Source: Akkermansiaceae bacterium
Lineage (GTDB): Bacteria > Verrucomicrobiota > Verrucomicrobiia > Verrucomicrobiales > Akkermansiaceae
Direction: 5' to 3'
DNA: 13,048 bases
NCBI GenBank assembly: GCA_023301645.1
Contig: JALZUH010000021.1
Coordinates: forward strand, 1 to 13,048
Every line of letters starts with the position of its first letter. Position 1 is the stretch's first letter. The notes below the pieces were generated by a model that was not told the DNA's origin, searched no databases, and saw nothing but the letters and a program-made list of their open reading frames with translations. Below are positions 7,980-13,048 of this stretch, piece by piece. A program made the position numbers and the translations under genes.

Positions 7980-8043
7980 ACCGCTATGATAATAAGAAAC
8001 GCCCAGAGCGCAAGCACCCTAAGAACCTCACCAGAATCACCCC

Positions 8044-8084
8044 ACAAAAAAAACCGCTCCAAGCAAAGCTGCCTGAAGCGGTTT
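8044..8084 (-). terminator. Intrinsic terminator of ilvD
   Basis: On the reverse strand an 8 bp stem, AAACCGCT (8084-8077) with AGCGGTTT (8058-8051), encloses a loop with a small inner hairpin and runs directly into an eight-base T tract (plus-strand A run 8046-8053). It begins about 45 bases after the ilvD stop codon and has the right polarity to end its transcript before the ABC transporter gene, which therefore likely has its own promoter. Confidence 0.85.
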
Positions 8085-8128
8085 GAGTAAAATGTTAGCC
8101 AGCAACTAGCCAGCTATGAACCATGTGA

Positions 8129-9826
8129 TTAAAACTTATCGGTAACCGCACCCGTTGAGGCTGAAGTCACATTAGCTGCATACTTAGCGAGCACACCACG
8201 CTTGTAGCGAGGCTCATATGGCTGCCATTTTGCACGGCGAGCCTCTAGCTCAGCGTCAGTTAAGTTCACACTAATGTCATTACCCACAGCATCAATAGTG
8301 ATCTCGTCACCATCTTCAAGCAGGCCGATTGGCCCTCCTACATGGGCTTCTGGAGTAATGTGGCCTACTACAAATCCGTGGCTACCACCTGAGAAACGTC
8401 CATCAGTAATAAGTGCGACCTTATCACCTAGACCACGCCCCATCACCGCACTTGTCGGCCCGAGCATCTCCCTCATTCCAGGGCCACCCTTAGGGCCTTC
8501 GCGGCGGATGACGATGACATTACCATCGACAATCTTACCCTCAAGAATCGCCGTCATAGCGTCTTCTTCACAGTCAAATACCTTGGCCTCACCGGTGAAG
8601 CTATTACCCTCCTTACCTGTGATCTTTGCCACCGCACCTTCAGGCGCGAGATTTCCGTAAAGAATACGAAGGTGGCTATCTTTTTTGATCGGATTATCAA
8701 GCGGGCGAATCACCTCCTGCCCCTCAGGGTAGTCAGTATTGAGATTGGTCAGATTCTCAGCCATTGTCTTACCTGTAACGGTCATGCAGTCACCGTGAAG
8801 CAACCCTGCATCAAGAAGCATTTTCATGAGTGGCACAGTGCCACCAATCTTAACGAGATCAGCCATGACGAAGCGGCCACTTGGCTTCAGGTCAGCAAGC
8901 ATTGGCACCTTCTTACCGATCTCTGTAAAATCATCAATCGACAGCTCAACTTCACAAGAGTGAGCCATAGCAAGGAGGTGAAGCACTGCATTAGTCGATC
9001 CACCAAGGGCGATGACTACGGTAATCGCATTTTCAAAAGCCTTACGGGTGAGAATATCGCGCGGGCGGATGCCCTTATCGATCATGTTGAGCACTGCTGC
9101 ACCTGCGTCGAAGCAGTCGCGCATCTTGTCATCACTCACTGCTGCCTGAGCAGAGCTGTTGGGTAGTGACATACCCAGAGCCTCGATAGCACTTGCCATC
9201 GTGTTTGCCGTATACATACCACCGCATGAGCCTTCACCCGGGATGGCATTTTCCTCCACAGCAAGTAGCTCCTCATCAGAATACTCACCAGAAGCATGCT
9301 TACCTACAGCTTCAAAAACAGATACGATATCAAGATCCTTTTCCTCGCCCTTAATACTCGTGCAACCCGGTAAAATAGTGCCGCCATAGACGAAGACACC
9401 TGGGCGGTTCATACGTGCTAAAGCGATGATACATCCCGGCATATTCTTATCACAGCCACCAATAGCGATCACCCCATCCATACCCTCACAGCCAACAACT
9501 GTCTCGATCGAGTCAGCAATCACCTCACGTGAGACCAATGAGTATTTCATACCCTCCGTGCCCATGGATATACCATCAGAGATCGTAATCGTATTAAAAA
9601 TAACGGCCTTACCACCTGCTGCATCAGCGCCTTTAGCCGACTCAGTAGCAAGACGGTCAATATGCACATTACAAGGCGTCACCTGACTCCATGTAGATGC
9701 CACACCGATTTGAGGCTTTTTAAAATCTTCAGACTTAAATCCGACAGCATGCATCATCGCACGACTCGGTGCGCGATCAGGACCATCAAATACTTGGGAC
9801 GAATAGGGACGACGACAATCAGACAT
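8129..9826 (-). CDS. ilvD: Dihydroxy-acid dehydratase
   Basis: A 565-residue IlvD/Edd-family enzyme that converts 2,3-dihydroxy acids to 2-keto acids, the step before the final transamination to isoleucine and valine and toward leucine and pantothenate. All three cluster cysteines are visible: TPCNVH (Cys52), GGCDKNMPGC (Cys125) and GSCGGMYTANTM (Cys201). Asp84 in ISDGISMG and Lys126 (the residue that is carbamylated in characterised enzymes) supply the magnesium site, and GRFSGGSHGFVVGHITPEA holds the catalytic serine near the C-terminus. Three cysteines suggest a [2Fe-2S] rather than [4Fe-4S] type. The frame is open upstream to 9889, but MSDCRRPYSSQVFDGPDRAP is the normal family N-terminus; ATGs at 9826 and 9832 are both possible. 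An AAGGA lies 12 bases before 9832, which is far. It is monocistronic here, with an intrinsic terminator downstream and no other ilv genes nearby. Confidence 0.97.
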   Translation of the reverse strand: MSDCRRPYSSQVFDGPDRAPSRAMMHAVGFKSEDFKKPQIGVASTWSQVTPCNVHIDRLATESAKGADAAGGKAVIFNTITISDGISMGTEGMKYSLVSREVIADSIETVVGCEGMDGVIAIGGCDKNMPGCIIALARMNRPGVFVYGGTILPGCTSIKGEEKDLDIVSVFEAVGKHASGEYSDEELLAVEENAIPGEGSCGGMYTANTMASAIEALGMSLPNSSAQAAVSDDKMRDCFDAGAAVLNMIDKGIRPRDILTRKAFENAITVVIALGGSTNAVLHLLAMAHSCEVELSIDDFTEIGKKVPMLADLKPSGRFVMADLVKIGGTVPLMKMLLDAGLLHGDCMTVTGKTMAENLTNLNTDYPEGQEVIRPLDNPIKKDSHLRILYGNLAPEGAVAKITGKEGNSFTGEAKVFDCEEDAMTAILEGKIVDGNVIVIRREGPKGGPGMREMLGPTSAVMGRGLGDKVALITDGRFSGGSHGFVVGHITPEAHVGGPIGLLEDGDEITIDAVGNDISVNLTDAELEARRAKWQPYEPRYKRGVLAKYAANVTSASTGAVTDKF

Positions 9827-9892
9827 GGGCATGTTGCTAATAGATCCTTGCCACCTTGTAAATAGACAAGTTCTCCACTTAACCATCATTCA

Positions 9893-9960
9893 GACGATTT
9901 AGATGAGCATTTCACCCATGTAGCTACGCAGGTGACTACAAATCGTCGTTTTTTGTTGTT
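9893..9960 (+). promoter_or_regulatory. Dyad between ilvD and the TonB-type operon; terminator-like on the plus strand
   Basis: A perfect 8 bp inverted repeat, gacgattt (9893-9900) and aaatcgtc (9940-9947), encloses a second pair, tcacc and ggtga, around the palindrome gtagctac. On the plus strand the outer stem is followed at once by a T-rich run (gttttttgttgttt), as in an intrinsic terminator. On the reverse strand the same sequence would form a hairpin in a long ilvD leader. It may be an operator, an attenuator, or a barrier between the divergent genes. Confidence 0.4.
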
Positions 9961-9982
9961 TGTAAGCCACCCCCGCAATAAT
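9953..9982 (+). promoter_or_regulatory. Weak candidate promoter for the DUF3450/ExbB operon
   Basis: TTGTTG (9953-9958) and AATAAT (9977-9982) are separated by 18 bases, about 80 bases upstream of the first gene. The match to consensus is partial and the -35 part lies in the T-rich run after the dyad, so this is tentative. Confidence 0.22.
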
Positions 9983-10061
9983 TTCACAGCCATAAGCCAG
10001 AGGCAGCAGCTTCACTTCTTTTCTCCCTCGTCTCCTAGCTGCCCCATTACCCTACTTGCTC

Positions 10062-10829
10062 ATGAAACAGCATCTTCTACCTCTCGCCATGCTCCTCAGC
10101 ACACCTTTGCTCACTAGCGCGCAAGACACCACACCAGCAGAGGCGATGATCGCGCAATGGGTGCAGACCGAAAAGCTCATCACCACCGAGAAGCTCGATT
10201 GGGAGAAAAGCTCCGCCCAGTCACAGCAGCTCATCGACCTCTACCAAAAAGAACTCAGCCTACTCGACAAGGAGCTCAACGACACCGGTAAAAACGTCAT
10301 CAATGTCGATGACGAAGCAGAAGCACTCAAGCAAAGCATCCACAGCTCAGAGCAAGCACGCCTCAGCGCCATTGGCTATCTCAACCAGATCAAACCTCGG
10401 GTATTTAGCCTCTACAAGAAACTCCCCGATCACCTCCAAAAAGAACTCGAAGAACCCTACCTCGCATTAGGAAACGAAGTAACCAATAGCAATCTCAGTG
10501 ACTCACTTCAGGCAGTCATTAAGATCCAGCAAGAAACCGCACGTTTTAATCGCAGCTACACCTTTGGGGAACAGACTATCGAGCTCTCTGGTCAGAAACT
10601 CCACGCAAAGACCCTCTACCTCGGACTAAGCTGCGGATTCTTCCAAGCTGGGGAAACATACGGCAAGATCACCCCCACTGAAAACGGCTGGGTATTTACC
10701 GAGCAGCCCAGCATCAAAAAAGAACTCAAAAAGGCATTCGCCCTTGAGCAAAAAACCATCCCGTCATGCTTTTTTGAGCTCCCACTTCAGCTTAATGAGC
10801 TTAACCAGCCCGTCCAACCTAACCAGTAA
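10062..10829 (+). CDS. DUF3450 family periplasmic protein of a TonB-type operon
   Basis: A 255-residue protein with a signal peptide (MKQHLLPLAMLLSTPLLTSA, cleavage near residue 20), a long helical, probably coiled-coil region from about 40 to 115, and a C-terminal domain with the DUF3450 pattern, including RFNRSYTFGEQTIELSGQKL, then LYLGLSCGFFQAGETYGKIT and an ENGW turn. DUF3450 proteins are typically encoded just ahead of ExbB/TolQ-like genes, as here, and are thought to work in the periplasm with the TonB complex; their biochemical role is not established. I chose the ATG at 10062; a TTG two codons upstream is the alternative. No Shine-Dalgarno sequence is present. Its TAA overlaps the ATG of the next gene by one base (TAATG), indicating translational coupling. 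Confidence 0.82.
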   Translation: MKQHLLPLAMLLSTPLLTSAQDTTPAEAMIAQWVQTEKLITTEKLDWEKSSAQSQQLIDLYQKELSLLDKELNDTGKNVINVDDEAEALKQSIHSSEQARLSAIGYLNQIKPRVFSLYKKLPDHLQKELEEPYLALGNEVTNSNLSDSLQAVIKIQQETARFNRSYTFGEQTIELSGQKLHAKTLYLGLSCGFFQAGETYGKITPTENGWVFTEQPSIKKELKKAFALEQKTIPSCFFELPLQLNELNQPVQPNQ

Positions 10830-12235
10830 TGACCACCAGCATGAATATACGCGCGCTCATCATCACCCTACTGGCCTGCACCTGTTTCATAGCCATCACC
10901 CCCCCCTGCCTTGCCCAAGCCGACTACGTAGCAAAGGTAAAATCAGACCTAGAATCTGCCACATCCCGCCTCAATGCACAGCGCACTAAGCTAAACGTGC
11001 AGCAAATCGAGCTATCGAGCCAAATCACCGCCCTCCAACAAGAGCTCCTCACCAAAAGAAGACAAGCCGACCTATCAAGACGCAGTGCCGCTGATAACCA
11101 AGCCTTTCTCCAATCGCTCAAAAACAAAGAACTCGCATCCTCCCGAGCCGCCCAGTCGCTCAATGACGCGCTCAAGTCCTACGGTATTAAGCAAACCACT
11201 AAGAGATTCCCCGGTGAAGATCAAGACCACAGACTAGACGCAGCATTTACCAAAAGCGGCACCCCTAACGAGCTCATCCAGTCACGCCTCATCGCCATCG
11301 AATCAGGACTATCCCGACTAGAGGCATCCATGGGAGGAGCCACCTACCAAGGAACCGTCACCGACAGCTCGGCAAGAGTTATCCAAGGTAGTATTACCAC
11401 CTTCGGGCCAGCGCGCTGGTTCGTCTCCGAAGATGGCGAGCACGCAGGACGCTACAATCTTTCCCCATCATGGCAGACGGCCAGCCTGCACCCAAGTGGC
11501 TCCGACACCGCCAAGGCTCTCACAGCAGGAAAAGTAACCCTTGCTGCTATCGACATCTCTGGAGGTAAAGCACAGGCACTAGCAGACATTAAGTCCAATC
11601 CCATAGACCTCGTGATCAAAGGCGGTCTTTGGGTCTACCCCATCCTGCTCATCGGACTCACCGCCCTCGTTTGTGCAGTTTTAAAAATCCGACAACTCCG
11701 CAGTATCCATCAGCCCAAGGAGCAGCTCATTGCTGAGATCATCAGCCAATACTCGGCGGGGAACAAAGACACTGCTCGGTCTCAAGCCAGCAAGATCAGT
11801 CACCCCATTGCACAAGTGTTACCAGACTGCATCGATGCCGCAGAATACGGCATCGAAGTCGTAGAAGAAGTCCTCTACGAGCGCATGATCACCATCAAAG
11901 AATCGCTCAGACGCTGGCTACCTTTTATCGCCACCACCGCAGCCATTGCCCCACTCCTCGGTCTCCTCGGCACCGTCTCAGGGCTGATTCGCACCTTCAG
12001 TGTCATCGCTATCGAAGGAACCGGAGAAGCCCAGTCGATCTCAGGAGGCATCTCAGAGGCACTCATTACCACTCTATTTGGCCTAGCCATTGCCATACCC
12101 GCCTTCATGGCACACGCCCTACTCTCACGTATGGCCAAAGGTATCGAGCAAAACACCGAACGCCTCAGCCTGAAGTTCATCAACGCCCTGCGCCAGCTTC
12201 CAGCAACTGCACCACCAGCAAGTCATGGCCAATAA
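10829..12235 (+). CDS. Long ExbB/TolQ-family proton channel protein with periplasmic coiled-coil domain (TtpC-like)
   Basis: A 468-residue protein. It has a signal peptide (MNIRALIITLLACTCFIAI from residue 5, cleavage near 32), a periplasmic region to about 260 whose first half (33-115) is strongly coiled-coil, then a MotA/TolQ/ExbB domain. Membrane helices are at about 265-287 (GGLWVYPILLIGLTALVCAV), 363-390 (LPFIATTAAIAPLLGLLGTV) and 407-432 (GISEALITTLFGLAIAIPAF). The PLLGLLGTVSGLI and GGISEALITT motifs are family hallmarks. Ordinary ExbB is about 200-240 residues, so the extra 230 residues are the TtpC-type extension known from the Vibrio TonB2 system. It probably helps link the inner-membrane proton channel to TonB or the outer membrane. 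The start shares a base with the DUF3450 stop; the ATG four codons on (10841) is an alternative. The next gene overlaps its end by 11 bases. Confidence 0.88.
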   Translation: MTTSMNIRALIITLLACTCFIAITPPCLAQADYVAKVKSDLESATSRLNAQRTKLNVQQIELSSQITALQQELLTKRRQADLSRRSAADNQAFLQSLKNKELASSRAAQSLNDALKSYGIKQTTKRFPGEDQDHRLDAAFTKSGTPNELIQSRLIAIESGLSRLEASMGGATYQGTVTDSSARVIQGSITTFGPARWFVSEDGEHAGRYNLSPSWQTASLHPSGSDTAKALTAGKVTLAAIDISGGKAQALADIKSNPIDLVIKGGLWVYPILLIGLTALVCAVLKIRQLRSIHQPKEQLIAEIISQYSAGNKDTARSQASKISHPIAQVLPDCIDAAEYGIEVVEEVLYERMITIKESLRRWLPFIATTAAIAPLLGLLGTVSGLIRTFSVIAIEGTGEAQSISGGISEALITTLFGLAIAIPAFMAHALLSRMAKGIEQNTERLSLKFINALRQLPATAPPASHGQ

Positions 12236-12770
12236 CCACAGCTCCCTACTCAGCGAATTTCATGCTGTTATCGAGCATGGTGGCATAGTGCTCTGGATCA
12301 TGCTCGGACTCTCTGTCGTGCTCTACACCGTGCTTACCTCGACGTGGTATGGTATTTTCAGAGTGAGACAAGAAATCCAGCAGCTCAGTGAGCAGCCAGC
12401 CAATAACCAAACCAGCGCGAGACAAATCATCGAAACCACCGCCATCTTTGAGCTAGAGCGCATGGCATGGGTCAAGCGACGCATCCCCGTCATATCGGTG
12501 ATGATCGCCCTCGCCCCACTATCAGGCCTACTAGGCACCGTCTCTGGTATGCTAGCCACATTCGCAGCCATGGCTGACCAGCGCGCCCATAAGCCCATCG
12601 ACGCCATATCATCAGGCATCTCAGAAGCCCTCGTCACCACACAGGCGGGGCTCTTTATGGCTATTCCAGCCGCTATCTTATTCACCCTGCTCAAAAGCCA
12701 AATCGAGCAAACCGAAGCCCAGCTCGACCAGCACGTTTCTGGACAAATCCTCACCCTCAAGAAAGCCTAA
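12225..12770 (+). CDS. ExbB/TolQ-family proton channel protein (short form)
   Basis: A 181-residue MotA/TolQ/ExbB-family protein with three membrane helices: about 19-42 (GGIVLWIMLGLSVVLYTVLT), 88-115 (PVISVMIALAPLSGLLGTVS) and 132-157 (ISEALVTTQAGLFMAIPAAI). The motifs APLSGLLGTVSGMLATF and SSGISEALVTT match the ExbB proton-channel core and resemble the same core in the long ExbB just upstream, so the two are tandem paralogues. With ExbD it should form the proton-driven motor in the inner membrane that powers TonB. The ATG at 12225 lies inside the end of the preceding gene (11-base overlap), and the ExbD gene starts two bases after its stop, so all are one operon. Confidence 0.92.
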   Translation: MANNHSSLLSEFHAVIEHGGIVLWIMLGLSVVLYTVLTSTWYGIFRVRQEIQQLSEQPANNQTSARQIIETTAIFELERMAWVKRRIPVISVMIALAPLSGLLGTVSGMLATFAAMADQRAHKPIDAISSGISEALVTTQAGLFMAIPAAILFTLLKSQIEQTEAQLDQHVSGQILTLKKA

Positions 12771-12772
12771 TC

Positions 12773-13048
12773 ATGAGATACTCGAGACGCCATCATGATG
12801 CCGAAAGCGAGGAAACCTCCATCGACATCTCCCCACTCATCGACATCGTATTCATCCTCGTCATCTTCTTTATCGTCACCACAGTCTTTAATAAAGAAGT
12901 CGGTGTCGATGTCGCCAAGCCACCTCAAGTCGCCACTGCCAGCGACCTTGATCGTGACTCCGTCATGCTGGCACTCACCGACAAAGGCGAAGTCTACTAC
13001 GGTGGCAGAAGCATCGGCTTTGACGGCATCGAAGATGTCATCGTCGGC
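12773..13048 (+). CDS. ExbD/TolR-family protein, N-terminal part (3' end outside window)
   Basis: The frame is open from the ATG at 12773 to the window edge, 92 codons. A short charged cytoplasmic N-terminus (MRYSRRHHDAESEETSIDIS) leads into one membrane helix, PLIDIVFILVIFFIVTTVF, which carries the conserved aspartate (Asp24) needed for proton translocation in ExbD/TolR. The beginning of the periplasmic domain follows, including VMLALTDKGEVYYGGRSI, which matches the usual ExbD beta-strand pattern. It partners with the ExbB proteins upstream. The gene starts two bases after the preceding stop. A second ExbD, TonB and TPR protein commonly follow in such operons but lie beyond the window. Confidence 0.93.
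   Translation, partial: MRYSRRHHDAESEETSIDISPLIDIVFILVIFFIVTTVFNKEVGVDVAKPPQVATASDLDRDSVMLALTDKGEVYYGGRSIGFDGIEDVIVG

Noticed and set aside
8274..8660. 128-codon plus-strand frame inside ilvD
   Set aside because: It is antisense to conserved ilvD sequence with Ser/Pro-rich shadow composition.
8672..9166. 164-codon plus-strand frame inside ilvD
   Set aside because: It is antisense to a fully conserved ilvD; the Cys/His-rich product reflects complementary codons rather than a metal-binding protein.
9827..9889. 21-residue N-terminal extension of IlvD
   Set aside because: The extension (MMVKWRTCLFTRW...) does not resemble IlvD; family homology begins at MSDCRRPYSS, so the shorter start is preferred.

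Overview
This 13 kb window is bacterial chromosome of moderate GC content. Gene content fits a Gram-negative, probably marine bacterium, and I suspect Verrucomicrobiota. The pointers are an exported PA14-domain protein, mostly weak or absent Shine-Dalgarno sequences, a DUF3450/ExbB/ExbB/ExbD TonB-type energiser operon, and a tRNA whose CCA end is not encoded. The taxonomic call is an inference from gene content; no rRNA or other marker is present.

Layout. 1-455 (minus): N-terminal part of an exported PA14-domain protein, cut by the window edge. 456-991: a long non-coding stretch with a TATAAT box for the PA14 gene, then a GC-richer island with several inverted repeats, then a terminator hairpin. 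992-1074 (minus): tRNA-Leu(UAG). 1273-2987 (minus): a two-gene operon, a YegS/DAGK-type lipid kinase followed by a SanA-type DUF218 membrane protein, joined by a TAATG stop/start overlap. 3105-4436 (plus): an M20 metallopeptidase, divergent from the lipid kinase. 4464-7979 (minus): a 1171-residue ABCG-type half-transporter with a long N-terminal regulatory region, convergent with the peptidase gene. 8129-9826 (minus): ilvD, with an intrinsic terminator behind it and a dyad-rich leader region in front. 10062 to the right edge (plus): DUF3450 protein, long ExbB with a periplasmic coiled coil, short ExbB, and the start of an ExbD.

How the genes work together. The plus-strand operon at the right resembles the Vibrio TonB2-type system (TtpC-ExbB2-ExbD2), which uses proton motive force to drive outer-membrane import; the DUF3450 protein and the long ExbB probably act together in the periplasm. 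The lipid kinase and SanA-like protein both relate to envelope lipids or barrier function and are translationally coupled. The ABC transporter has nucleotide-binding and membrane parts in one chain, so it probably works as a homodimer; its substrate is unknown. ilvD (branched-chain amino acid synthesis), the peptidase and the tRNA are housekeeping genes.

No mobile element, CRISPR array or defence locus is visible. The most unexplained features are the structured non-coding island at about 780-945 and the unusual domain architecture and large TM5-TM6 loop of the ABC transporter.
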